The notes beneath the pieces were generated by a model. The model ran no database searches. It was not told where the DNA came from and saw nothing but the letters and a program-made list of their open reading frames with translations. Below, piece after piece: positions 23,127 to 34,392 of a DNA stretch of 64,000 bases. The stretch is from NCBI GenBank assembly GCA_022828595.1, contig JAKGHH010000001.1:72040401-72104400 (forward strand), written 5' to 3'. The position numbers and the translations under genes are program-made. The DNA comes from Nelumbo lutea. Its lineage: Eukaryota > Streptophyta > Magnoliopsida > Proteales > Nelumbonaceae. Each line of letters starts with the position of its first letter. The stretch's first letter is position 1.

Positions 23127-23570
23127 CTCAACCTGATTTTTATATTAGGCCAGGTTGAAATTACACGGAAACATCTATACTTCCTTGGATAGCAACCAGA
23201 TCCTACTGAGTTGCAAAAGTTGCAGGCTATGGAGAGACATCTGAGCAAATGTGTTGATGACAGGAAGGTTGGTGATTGGAAAAGTGCATTAAGGGAAGGC
23301 AATGCGACCATTGGTGTTGGAGCAGAGTCTTCTCCTCAAGTAAAACCTAGTCAACATTTTTGGTTTTTTTTGTTAGTACTATTGTTCCAAATAAGAAAAT
23401 TGGATGGATTGAAATTGGTTTGAAATGAAATTTACAGCTTTTTGCATGCAGAGCGAGGCCTTTTGAAGCTCCAGCAACCTGAGGATGCAAACTCTGGACC
23501 ATATAAAATACCTAAATTTGAAGTGTCTACACCGAGTTCACATCGTCTGCATGCGGGCAACCATAAAAAA
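23127..23570 (+). pseudogene. Captured fragment of a TTL (TPR-thioredoxin-like) gene, first part
   Basis: Frame-by-frame reading gives LGQVEITRKHLYFLG, a stop (TAG at 23190-23192), then QPDPTELQKLQAMERHLSKC and VGDWKSALREG up to SSPQ. This matches the region following the first TPR block of plant TTL proteins. A GT donor follows at 23340 and an AG acceptor precedes 23438, where LFACRA continues. A one-base frameshift follows, then LLKLQQPEDANSG and IPKFEVSTPSS. TTL proteins are TPR/thioredoxin-fold scaffold proteins involved in osmotic-stress and brassinosteroid responses in Arabidopsis. The in-frame stop and frameshift show that the copy is dead. The kept intron shows capture from genomic DNA, not from mRNA. 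Confidence 0.75.
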
Positions 23571-23572
23571 AG

Positions 23573-24667
23573 GCCACGTCACTCCATCTTATTAATCACA
23601 ACTTAACGGAGTCCAAACGATTTAACGGGAGTCTGGACTCCAAAAAAAAATCTGAAGTCTATTAATCCCGCCTTCATTCTCCCCTCAATCGTTTTCACTT
23701 CCCAGTTCCCACCTCTCTCTCTCCATTCTCCAACCCAATACTGCCGTCCGATCCATCGCAACCAGCAGCGGCTGACGACGAACAATGTTTCTCTCTCTTC
23801 CCTGTTATTTCTCTCTCTCTTGAGATTCTCTCTCTCCCCCTCCGTTCTCCTTCAGCCGCCACCCGAACCAGTACAACAAAGATCGCTTTAGATAACGCTT
23901 TTGTTTAATCCCATTACAGAATTGCTAGAAGGTTGATCATGTGTTGGATTCAAGTATGAGAGAAATCTCTTAGTGGCACAATCCTTTTGGCCCCATGCTT
24001 GCCTAGGTAGAAATTCAAGTTGAAAACCTCGAGCAGAGCAATTTATATAACAGACAGTTGATGGGATCTCTTCCACGATCCATCAAAAGCTTATTTGGCA
24101 AGCAAAAACTCCTTGACAGGAATTTTTTTTTTCAGGTAGCAATACGACTGAGATAGTAAAGATTGAAACAAGATGGATTTTAGCAAAAACAAGTTCTCAA
24201 CCCCAGTCACCTTAGAGATCAACCAATGCAAGCTGCTAACATTCATTGATCAGAATAGGAGTGAGTTACCTGGTGAGATTCCACATAAGATTAGAGGTAT
24301 ACGAATCTTGGATCAACTGAATCTATTGAGGAATATGAAAAATCATTTTGCAGGGAGCATCCCTGTGTATATCTTTGCAGTGGCGGCACTAGATGGAAGG
24401 TTGGGTTGCCGATTCCAAGGAAGAGAGAAGAAACAGGAGAGAGACAGAGAGTTCCGACGGCGCACCAGTAACGGTGGACGCTGGACGGTGATAGGTTGTA
24501 AGAACTGAGAGGAGAGAGAAAGCAGGGAGCTAGAGAGCGAAGGAAAGTTAGGGGAACAGGACTTTCGAGTCCAGACAAACAAGAAAGGGGATTGGGATTT
24601 GGGCAGGTTTTACCAACGTCCGTTAAACCTGGCCTCCGTTATTCTTGAAACCTACAAGTGACGTGGT
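23573..24667. mobile_element. Nested TIR element within the TTL fragment, carrying an LRR piece
   Basis: Left end GGCCACGTCACTCCATC and right end, read as complement, GCACCACGTCACTTG. Both are followed by AACGGAG within about 40 bp and by TTTAACGG motifs. It separates two consecutive blocks of the captured TTL gene, so it inserted into that fragment. Inside are CT-rich stretches (23700-23850) and an LRR receptor-kinase-like fragment. Confidence 0.5.
24045..24372 (+). pseudogene. LRR receptor-like protein fragment
   Basis: Conceptual translation gives pieces of plant leucine-rich repeats: QLMGSLPRSIKSLFG near 24050, then MDFSKNKFS, LPGEIPHKIRGIRILDQLNL, RNMKNHFAGSIPV. The spacing of GSLP, GEIP and GSIP is typical of extracellular LRRs of receptor-like kinases and proteins. 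Only two to three degraded repeats are present, with no kinase domain or signal peptide. It is probably a captured fragment inside the nested element. Confidence 0.6.
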
Positions 24668-24671
24668 GCTT

Positions 24672-24850
24672 TCGATCTTATGTCTTCTCCGTCCGAGCAT
24701 ATGGCATTGGGAAGGTGAGCTCAAATATATAAAGTTCCATCATCCATGAGAGAAATAGGTAAAGGGTCTTGGGGTGAGTGAGGATGGATGATTGATGTAT
24801 TGCAGGTTTGAGAATGCAGTTACAGCTGCTGCTGAGATTTGCATTCTCAT
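24672..24850 (+). pseudogene. Captured TTL fragment, second part
   Basis: Reads SVRA, then after a small shift MALGR up to a GT donor at 24715. The next block, FENAVTAAAEI, follows an AG acceptor at 24804-24805. MALGRFENAVTAAEKA is a conserved TTL segment lying downstream of the block found at 23438-23570. Order and phase are as in the parent gene, confirming that one captured locus was later split by the nested element. Confidence 0.65.
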
Positions 24851-25050
24851 ACATCCATTTCAACAATAAGGCATCGACGACACTATTGGTGCTGTTAGAA
24901 CAAAGTGCAGCGATTCCATTCAGATTCAGTGTCAGTTCATGTTTGATTTTGAAATTTTGAATAAGAATAAGGGTAGAATATTCTTTTTATTCTCTCCGTT
25001 AATTTAATCAATTAACTAAACCATAAGAGTAGTTTAAGAAATTTGTACTA

Positions 25051-25600
25051 TTAGACATAGATTTATTTTATAAAATTTATAGAAAAACAAAAATATTTTA
25101 AATTACATTAGATTACATTTTTTGCTTATATAGTTAAAAAGAGATTAAATTCATAAATAAAATTATTTTAATCAAGAAAAATCCATAAAATTTATTTATT
25201 TAATGTACCTTAAACATAAGATTTAATAAAAGAAAATCAAACTTAATACTTTAAAATTTAAATATAGGATTTAATGATGAAAAATCTAATTACTTTAATA
25301 AAATTAATAGTTTAAATTATATTCTTTCCCTTATTTAAATATATTTAAATATAGGGAGACTAAGTTCATATTTTAATTAAAAAAACTCCAAAATCTATAT
25401 CTCATTCGTATTATAGGTGATACTTATTGACTGGTTGTAAATTTTTGTGATACTATGTATTTCCGATATCATAATTGAATCCTTTATTGTCAAAATTTTG
25501 ACGTACAAAAATTAAAACACGTGCACATTTATTAGAAACAGAGAAAAAAAAAAAGTTAAAAACCTTAATTATCCTGAACAGATCGTCCCAGTTCCGCCAC
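25051..25600. other. AT-rich intergenic DNA
   Basis: Nothing coding recognised; A/T runs predominate up to the promoter region of the PHD-BAH gene. Confidence 0.5.
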
Positions 25601-26162
25601 CAGGTCACCACTATATATTAAAATCTTTTTTTCCCCGCCTCGACGACTCGACTCTCTCTCTCTCTCTCTCTCTCCTCGTTTATAACCCGGCCTTAAGCCC
25701 GCGAGCGAACGAACGATTTAATCTAATCTGTTGCCCTGCTCACAACTCCATCCCCCTCTTTCACACGCCACCATACCACGCACAAAGCTCTCTCCTCGAA
25801 TACCCGCCAAAAGGTATATAAACGGTTCATTTGAAAATTCTTCTTTTTCTCTCGTCCAGTCGTCCTGCTCTCTCCTCCTCACCTTCTTAGGGTTTCTGCT
25901 TTCTCACCTCTTTCATCAATGGCTCCTTATTATCTCCCTTGCAGGTTTCTCCTCCGGTTCAGGTCAGTTGGAGGTCGAATTCGTCAGGGAGAACGGCAAT
26001 TTCAGGTGGTGGAGTTCGTGTTTCGTCTCCAGCACTGCATACGCCAATTTCAGGCGGTGGAGTTCGTGATTCGTTTCCATCACTGCATAAGGGTGCTTTT
26101 TCTTTGAGTTTGAAGCGATGATTGCATGTAGTGGGTGAGGGGTTTGAAGGATTTCTTTGGAG
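25600..26162 (+). promoter_or_regulatory. Promoter and 5' leader of the PHD-BAH gene
   Basis: A TATA-like motif (CTATATATTA, about 25611-25620) is followed by a (CT)n tract at 25652-25674. CT-rich tracts are common near plant transcription starts and leaders. The sequence then becomes leader-like, with CT-rich stretches and short upstream ORFs, before the main ATG at 26163. Two similar ~48-bp copies containing GGTGGAGTTCGTG lie at about 26001-26095. The exact transcription start and any leader intron are not determinable here. Confidence 0.5.
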
Positions 26163-28607
26163 ATGGATCCTGGGGGAGCGAGGCCGGAGGGCCCGTCAGC
26201 TTCCATTGGCGAGAAGAGGCCGACGGAAGTCAGAGATGGAGATTCTGATGATCAGTTGCGGAAGAAGAAGAGAGGGGCTTTGGATGGAGACATGAAGAGG
26301 GTTGCGGAGATTGTTCTGGTTCTGTCAGCATTGGGGAAGACGAGAGGCGGGAGGAGTCCCACAGCCGTGGAGAAAGGTTTGATGGTGGAGGCTCGGGAGA
26401 AGTTGGTGGAGATGTGCGAAGTACTGGCTCCTAGGGACCTTCTTTCGAGTAGTGCCGTCAGAGCCGTTATTGAGGATCTTGGGCTCAATAGGTCCAGAGA
26501 TCAAAAGTTAGGGTTTCGTCCTCCAAAAATGTCTATTGCCGAGAAGTTGTTGCTTACGAAGAGAAAGGTGGGGTTTGGAACTTCTGCTGTAAATCTAGTT
26601 GTTTTGTTGATTTTTTTTAGACTTGTATCCTCATTTTGCATTCCTTATTGACTGTGGTTTTTGTAGAAATTTGACTGTTCTTCTCTTTCTTTCCAAGATC
26701 TATTATTGGTTATAGAATTTTCTCCCCAAAGCAACATTAAGTATTACGAATGTTAGAATAATAACTAAATTATGAGGAGCCCGGATCTCCTGCAGGCAAA
26801 AATGTTGCACACATAGCGTCCAGTCGCACATTGAGAATATCTCCCATCCATGTGTGTTAAATTCATGGTGAGATGTTCCCAATGTGGGCCTGGATTCCCA
26901 TACTTTCACTACAGAGCTTTTTCTTGTAGAGAATCCCGTTGCAAGTATGAGAAGCAAGATTGCTTGGATGCTGTTTGGTGCAAGCAGGTGTTTGGATGAG
27001 ATATAGTTGCGATGCTTCCAGACGGTTAATCAACCAAAGACATAGTTGGTCTCTTTCAAAACTTACTTCAAATGGAATATGGTTTCTTTCCAATTTCTTG
27101 TGAACTTGGTGCGTGCCTTGTGATTTTTGTCCTCTATGCAGGCCAGGGGTGCTTTTATCTAGTGCCTAATGCCTAGGTGACACCTTGATTACTATGATCT
27201 GATAGCTGCTTGAGGGATAGTCCTTCGAAGCTAGCTGCTGGTGCATCTGTATTTGATTTCTTAAGTGTAAATATGCTGATTTAGAATCAACCTAGGACCT
27301 TTTTCAATCTTTGCCTGTGTTTATGCTGTGCTTCTTTTTTATGACGATAAATCTCTTTGGTCTCATTTCAAATGGCTGGGTAAATGGATCCAGTTCTGTG
27401 GCAGACTGGCAGCAGGGATTTGATAAAAGAAATCAAATCAATGTTCAGGGCCAAATGGGTGAACATTATCTGCCAATGCAATGGCAGATGCATTGGGAAA
27501 ACAGGGGGATAATAGAGATCACTATTTTATTTTTGGGAACTTCTGGGGTCTTCCTGATGTAACAAATACCAAGTCATGTCAGTAGGTCAGGCAGCCTTGC
27601 TGGTCTGAATCTTCTCTGTAATTGTAATTCTTTTTACACATATCAGTAAAGCTTAAAGTTACCAAGCAAAAAAAAAAAAGCTCTTTGATCTCACTATCAA
27701 TAAAACCATCATCATTGTTTTATTTGCATGCTTATTTTACATGTGAAGTGTATGTGTGTTACACTTTTTGGTTAGTGAATTGTCTAGATCGTTTATTCTC
27801 CAAAATTATTGATTTCCAACTCGAGTTCATAGTTTTCTAAACTTGGTTTATTCGATATGCAATCAACTTATTTTTAATTTTTGATGTATGAAGTTATGAA
27901 TTGAAGTCATCTTTGAAAGTTTGCCTATAAAAGATTGATTACTAGATGGGGTTTTGTGTTGGATCACTCTAATCTAGGGGTTAAAACATCCTTGATATAT
28001 TTAATGTTATCATATTCAGTTGGATGTGCTGCTATTGCTTGGTCTTCATATGCATCCATAATCGGCACAGTGTCTTCATTCACTGGAGCATTTATTTCTC
28101 TTCTAAAGGATTTCTTTTTTTCTATACTCATCTGGGTTCTGGATAGGACGTTTGAATATGGAAATGCCTTAGTCTCCATGCTTCAGGCACCTCTTTCTAT
28201 ATATGTAAGTCATGCTTTTGTTGAGCCGTTAGTTCATTTTGGTTTGATATTCTTTCTTGCAATCTTTCTACAGATGAAAGAATCCAAGGAATTCACTGCA
28301 CAACCTGCAACATATTCATTGCCATTGTTGCAAGTGGGCTTTGGTGCAACAACAGAAAGTCGTGGTTCACTATTACATGCTGGTCATAGATTTCCCCCGG
28401 AAAAACCAATTCATACACCAGTGACTGCAGGAGCCTTTCAATCTGTTTCATCTACAATTCATGTTTCTAATCCATCTTCTACATCCTCATCGAATCAATT
28501 GTCAGTCTGTGAAAAGGGTTCTTCTTCTCTAGCATTGCCTCGAGTTGGAGCAGCACATTTCCAACTAGATGAAAGATCAAATGGGTCAGGTTATGAATCC
28601 CAAGGTG

Positions 28608-28648
<41 letters not shown>

Positions 28649-31600
28649 CCTCCTCCCTGGGGCAGGGTGTGGTAAAGTATGGCAACCATTCTCGTGGTGA
28701 CCAGAACATGGAATAGAGGTGGAGAGTGGAATGGAATAATTGGAGCTGTCAAATAGAAATTGATACATTTTGTGTTACATCATTTCATGTGATTGTATAT
28801 TTTCCAGAATTTTATTCCATGCATGTGATTGTATCTCAGAATATAAATCATTAGATGAATCCTGTGTCCTGATAAATTGCATGAAACTTTTTCATGGCTT
28901 AATGCATTCTGTTTGGTGGATAAGTTGAGATTAAGCTCCAGTATTTACTGTTTCACTCTCAGAGGTTATGCTGTGAAGTTAATACTGTAAGACTTTTTTT
29001 TTTCTGAGTCAGTTTATGCTGTTAGACTTTGTGTTTTCTTTTCCTTCTTTCGTGCCTGACCAAAAGTTTATCCTGTTTCATTTGCCATCTTTTGCCACAT
29101 AATTTTATCTGCATGTACTTTCACTTTTTTATGAAATACTATATATCTATTCTGTTTGCATGCAGCAAATCCTCCTGTTGACCACTCCTTGGACAAACCT
29201 CAAACATCCTCCTTGCAGCCCCAACCAGTAGCTAAACTGGGTCAAACAAAAGTGCCGAATCATTCTCCTATTAGAACTGAGGAAACTTCTCATGTTGGTA
29301 ACACTTCAAGTGCTTTTCAAGCAGTAAAAGATCAAATCCGTAAACCTTATGTAATTCAAGCTGCATCTGGAAACCTGCCAAGTGTATTCCAACCTTCAGT
29401 TGGTATGAATTTTATGCAAGCTTCATCACTTCACAGTAACCATAGTGACATTGCAAGGAATGTTCAGAAGTTTTTGCAACCAAGGGCTCCTGAGCACCCT
29501 AACTGGATTCCTCCTTCAATAGATTACATGAACAAGACATTGACTTGCCAAGTGTGCAAGGTTACCATCAGTGATTTGGAAAACTTACTTGTTTGTGATG
29601 CTTGTGAGAAAGGAATCCACTTAAAATGCCTTCAGTCATACAGTCTAAAGGGCATTCCTAAGGGTGAGTGGCACTGCCCTAGGTGTTTGATGTCAAACAA
29701 TGGGAAACCTTTGCCCCCTAAGTATGGTCATGTAATAAGAAGTATAAATGCAGCAAAGGTGTCTTCAACTACCACTGGGGCTCAGTCTTCTTTAGAGAAA
29801 GTGGAAAGTTCAGACCAAAAGATAAATCACCAGAAAGTTACTAATGGAAACTTGAGTTTACTGAATCTTGCTCATGTTGGTGATACAGAGAATGACCATA
29901 TTGAATCAGCATTTGATTTGAAAACAATAATTGAAAAAGAAGCACAAGGGGCTAACATCACAGTGAACAGAACAAAACATGATTCTTGCCAAGCTATGTC
30001 AAGTGAAACTACAGGGGCAATTCATGTTCTTTGTTCCAAAATTCCAAATCAAAGTTCTATCCAACCTACTCAACATAGTGGATCACCTCAATGTGACACA
30101 CAGAAACTATCTGGTGCAGATATTGATTCCTCTCATGGTTTACGGGCATTATGCAATTCAAAGGATGCTAGCAAAACTGGGCCACTGAACTATGCTGAAG
30201 TTTGTGAAAATCAATGTCATGTTAACAACCACTTCTTGAAAGAGAATGAGATTTCTGGTTTAAGAGAGACTTCTGAATGCAAGGCAAGCTGTAATATCAG
30301 GGGAGATGCTCAAGATGTTGCTGAGCCAAGAATTGGGACATTGACCGTTGGGGGTGGAGCCAGAGATTGCACTAGGTCTTCACTAAGTGGCTTGCATAGC
30401 GTAGATTGGATTGGTAATATACTTCAAGTGGTAGATGATAAGGCATTTTATCAGTCATGTTGCATTAATGGAATTGTGTACAAGCTGCAGGATCATGCAC
30501 TTTTTCTTTCTAGTAATGACAGTCTGAGACCTTCAAAGCTTCAGGTATGCTATTACAAAGCTTTGATTAATTGATTCCTTTAGGAGAGGTGGTCTCTAGA
30601 CCAAAATCCCCATTTGCCTACTGACATTGTCCTTAATGCTTTCCATAGTGTTGAAAGTGCCAAATCTTTTGTTTGTGGAAATAACTTCTTTCCTCTTGCA
30701 ACACGGGAAAAAATTGTTGGTTTAATGTTCTTCATGTCTTCTGTTAGGCTTTGCCTTTATTATAATGGGAAATCTGATGTTCTATTGCAGTCACTATGGG
30801 AGGATACCAGAACCAGGTCAAAGTGGGCTGCTGTGAACCTATGCTACTTGCCAAGTGACCTTCCAGAGGTTGTTGGACAACCATGTACCCCTGAGGTTAA
30901 TGAGGTAGAGATTTTGAAATTTCTTTTGTATTTGGATTCTACTTGTTAGATTTCTATCCTTGTGTACCTTGTAAACTTAATCAACTGATCAAAGACATGA
31001 TTGAATGATGAGATGGATTCTCTCTTTTTTTGGCTATCATCTTTCTGCATGTCTTGTACATATTTTTTCATATAATTTCCTTGCTAAACTGTTGCAGGTC
31101 TATGAATCTAACCATGACAGCACTGTAATGGCTGGCTTAATTCAAGGCCCATGCGATGTGGTTCCTTCAAACAAGTTTAAGGAAGAAGTTGAAAGACAGA
31201 AGCATTTAGAAAATGGGGCACATGATGGGTTACAACGAGTTTTCCTATGCAAGTATGCCTCCCAACTAACTATATTATATTGCACATCATTTGTGGTTAC
31301 TCAGTTATTGCTTTTGCACAAAATACCACAGTCTATATATAGGCTTGTTATGCATGACTTACTTGATGTTTAGTCTTTAGATACAGTGGTTTAATAGCTC
31401 CTGCTTTGGATGGTATGGCTGCTCCTACTATTTTCATATATGCTTGTATCTCCTGTAATATTCTTTCTGAGAGAATCTAATATGCGTACATATGCACGTA
31501 GACATATGGAAGGAAGTTTGCTAGTTGGGCCTTTCATTGATCTTCCACAAAAAATCAAGAATTCTTCCTCGTGCCATTTAGTCGGGAGCCCAAAGCGCCC

Positions 31601-32304
31601 TATATGTTGGTTTGGGTGGCCTATATTCATGGAGCAAGTTTTCAGCATAAAATCATTTGCAGTGTGTCCACAATAAGCCCTTTTTTGGAAAACTTTTAGA
31701 TTATAAACCCAAAATTTTGAACAGAAAATGTTTGTTGAAAAAATCACTAATACATGGTGGAGTACAAGGCTGATTTGGAATGGGGGATTGAAGGGCTGTT
31801 TGATAATGGCTGAAGTGGCTGAAATGAATGACTTATTAGTTGTTGCTTGCCTTTTAGTGAATAAGTCAATTAAGTACGTTGTGACCTCCTTGGTGGCTGA
31901 ATGGAATATTGCGTTGATTACTAAACCCTTAATATTTTATTTATATAACTATTATAGCAACTAAGAAACACATCATTAAGCCATTCAGCCTTTATGAAAC
32001 TGCTTGCCTAGCCAATGTAAAAAAAAAAATTCCTGAATGTGGTGGATGATTTGAATCTGCCACATTGTTCTCCCTAGTGACAGAACTAAGGTTTATTGTG
32101 TAGGAAGTTTCCCACTTGACCCAACTAGTGAACCTTTATATATTTGTAACTTGGATGAGTTGGCTCTTACCATTATTTTGTGTGTTCTATGTGTATGTAA
32201 CCTAAAGTTCGTAACTTGCTTTCTGAGACGAGCATGGTTTTTGCAGATGGTTTTATGATGAACCAAAAGGACTTTTCCGGGCTGTTACGGATCAATCTCA
32301 GTGA
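26163..32304 (+). CDS. PHD-finger and BAH-domain protein (chromatin reader), complete
   Basis: Six exons give 813 codons: 26163-26567, 28274-28604, 29166-30544, 30791-30904, 31098-31252, 32247-32304 (TGA). All introns are GT-AG and phases add up to 2442 nt. Residues 1-135 hold a Lys/Arg-rich stretch (RKKKRG), a likely nuclear signal, then helical sequence ending MSIAEKLLLTKRK. Residues ~130-370 are Ser/Gln/Pro-rich and probably disordered. A canonical C4HC3 PHD finger spans about 373-419 (CQVC, CDAC, H, CPRC). From about 665 to the end is a BAH-type domain (FYQSCCINGIVYKLQDHALF, then SLWEDTRTRSKWAAVNLCYL), ending WFYDEPKGLFRAVTDQSQ. The architecture fits plant RING/FYVE/PHD-annotated proteins such as Arabidopsis At3g20280 as I recall it. 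The expected role is binding histone tails in the nucleus. The start ATG is the one just after the in-frame TTG-GAG. Confidence 0.9.
28609..28644. repeat. (CT)n microsatellite at start of PHD-BAH intron 2
   Basis: About 18 CT dinucleotides begin 4-5 bases after the exon 2 splice donor (GTGCAC). The tract is a pyrimidine run directly at the 5' end of an intron, so length variation could affect donor recognition. Confidence 0.85.
31793..32005. mobile_element. MITE in PHD-BAH intron 5
   Basis: Imperfect inverted ends: CTGTTTGATAATGGCTGAAG at the left, and the complement of the right end reads CAGTTTCATAAAGGCTGAAT. The overall form (GGGCTGTTTG...GGCTGAAT) resembles hAT MITEs. Non-coding; target duplication not clear. 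Confidence 0.5.
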
Positions 32305-32991
32305 TGTTCATTTTGTTTCATGCTGTTTTGTCAGGCTTTCAAGGCCAAACAATTCTTAGACGCTTCATGTAATCAGGTCTGTTTCTTTCTTGTGGTTACC
32401 CTTTTATCTTGTTTTCTTTAACGGGATATCTTCTGGTTATTTCTCTAGTGTGTCAGGATGTAAATTGCTAAACCACTTGGTGGTCCTTTAATTTTCACAT
32501 AATACTTGTGAAATTGGACTTGAGCAAATGGACATGGTTAGAAAATCAACCAGATTAATCGACAGCCATTGGAGACCTACAATCATACAATCTGTTAACA
32601 TTTGTTTAATTTTTTTCTTATTATTCTGGGGAAGGAGGGGACTGGAGGCCCGGGGATCCAAATATCCAATGAATCAGAATCACGCTATGACTTTTACGTA
32701 TGGCATGTATTTCCCACTTACGGTCAATTGTAAAGGCATGACTTGATGTATTCGTTGTGAAAGCAGCAAAAGGTAATGCCATCTTAGTTTTTTATTTCAT
32801 TACCCTCTGTTTTTCAGTGATTTTATTTGTATTCCTTTCTGAGAAAGTGTGTTTGTATCACAATCAGGCATTTGACTACTAGACCTTTCAACAATCTACA
32901 TCAACTTTGAACTGTAAAGGACCTGCGACCTGCGTGAAGCCATGTTTTGTACAATTTATAGCTCGAGTCCCGTTTGTATTGATTTCCTTTG

Positions 32992-33100
32992 GGCTCAGTT
33001 TGGAAGGAGTACAAATACAAATATCTACAGTGCAAAGCCTTGTATTTTGTATGTATTTATACTGTACATGTTTGTATTTGTACTCTTTCCAATCTGAGCC
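32992..33100. mobile_element. Hairpin MITE downstream of the PHD-BAH stop
   Basis: A 109-bp near-palindrome: left arm GGCTCAGTTTGGAAGGAGTA continuing into CAAATACAAA, right arm its complement (TTTGTATTTGTACTCTTTCC ending TGAGCC). It would fold as a hairpin if the PHD-BAH 3' UTR extends ~700 bp past the stop. No clear target duplication. Confidence 0.65.
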
Positions 33101-33304
33101 TTATCCTTTTCTTTTTCTTTTTGTGGCCTTTGAATTATTAATTTATTTAATTAAAATTCTAAACAATCGAATGGGATGTCCTTGGGCTTTTTTCAACTTA
33201 GATGTTTTTTTGTTACTTTTCAACTTAAACTTTTTGCTTTGATTTTGAATGGTTGTGTAAACTGCTGTAGCATTATTCGGTTGCTCCCTGTTGGAAGGCA
33301 GATC

Positions 33305-34094
33305 CGATGTCAGATTGCTATGTGATCAAGTTGAACTTCAAGATAAGTAGAACCAGAGGTCCCGGGGTACTTCACCCGGTTTGAGAGAGTTGATATCTTG
33401 TATTGGTAGCAAATGAGAGTTTAATCGTGTACCATGTGAGGCTAGAGGTGATGTCTTTATATAGGCGAGCTACCGTAGGCTTCATGAAATGTGTTTGAGA
33501 TCATCGTCCTGTTTACTCTGGAGTCTGTTTCGCACTCGAAGATGTTCACTATGTAATCTGATAAGGCTTATCCAGGTCCATTTGATTTGAGCTGAATAGA
33601 GGCAAGACTCATTGACATATGGCGTGATTCTGAGAAGATCGGAGACAACTGTCTCGCTTCTAGGAGGTTGTGTGGCACCTTATCAAGTCGATGGGTGTGG
33701 TAAATTGCTCTGACCCCAATACTAGGTAAGTGACTTGAGGTGCTTGAGGTGACTCAGATTACTGAGGCATCCAAGGATGCTAAGGTGTCACCAAGTCGAT
33801 GGGTCGTTCTACATGTCATTGGTTGGGTCAAATTATCCCTCATCAATTGCCCTCTACTTCCAAAATTGAGGTAATTGACTCTGGATGGGAGTTTTCAATA
33901 AGTTTGATGGATTTGGCCCGATCTTTGGTTCAGTCAAGGTCCAATCAACAGGTTAGACTGGAATAACCCAATTGGCTCGACTTTATGGGGCGAGGTCGTG
34001 TTTTAGGTATGCATAGATGTCGTGCGATCCATCAATTCCACGAACGTCAAAAATACCCTAAACCGAATTTGTCCTCGGAATACGAATAGTCACA
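33305..34094 (-). repeat. Left (3') LTR of the Tat-like Gypsy element
   Basis: Aligns by eye with 50571-51066, for example TACTTCACCC, GTAGCAAATGAGAG and the TATATAGGC promoter box near 33454-33462. The inner edge is placed at 34094, because on the minus strand a purine-rich CTCCCAAGGG (polypurine-tract-like) is followed by TGTGAC. The outer edge near 33305 is approximate. Confidence 0.65.
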
Positions 34095-34392
34095 CCCTTG
34101 GGAGCCTTCAAATCTATTTGATTTGGACGATCCACAATCAGTTAAGGCAGTTATAAATAGGGCCCTTGGGACCCATTTTTCTTTGTCCCATTTTGAGCTC
34201 TTGTGTATTCGGAGGTTATGGAGCTTGTTGTCATTGGTGTCATCAAGTCAGTTGGTGAGGTTGGTTTTTCCTTCTCTTCGGTGTCTTCTTCCCTTGCTCG
34301 TTTCCTTTCTGTTTGCTTTCAATGTCTGGTAGTGAGTCTAGTGGAGAGAGAGCCTAGTTGGGTATGGACGAGAAGGGGGCCTCAGTTCGAAA

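Larger units (their letters stand above)
22471..25047. mobile_element. 2.6-kb TIR element carrying captured TTL gene fragments (Pack-type)
   Basis: The ends are inverted repeats: ACAAATTTCTTAAACTACCC at the left, and at the right the complement reads ACAAATTTCTTAAACTACTC, followed by TTAATTAATT-like sequence on both sides for about 45 bp. Between the ends lie pieces of a TTL gene with intron remnants and, nested among them, a second TIR element with an LRR fragment. No transposase is visible, so the element is non-autonomous. Target duplication is unclear and the superfamily unassigned. This matches the known Pack-MULE/Pack-TIR pattern of host gene capture at the DNA level. Confidence 0.6.

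Noticed and set aside
26705..27095. Minus-strand ORFs in PHD-BAH intron 1
   Set aside because: No protein-family resemblance; exon 1 joins exon 2 in phase without any additional exon.
27935..28675. 246-codon plus-strand ORF treated as one protein
   Set aside because: Only the part from 28274 is coding (exon 2 of the PHD-BAH gene). Upstream is intron 1 read-through, downstream is intron 2 including the CT microsatellite.
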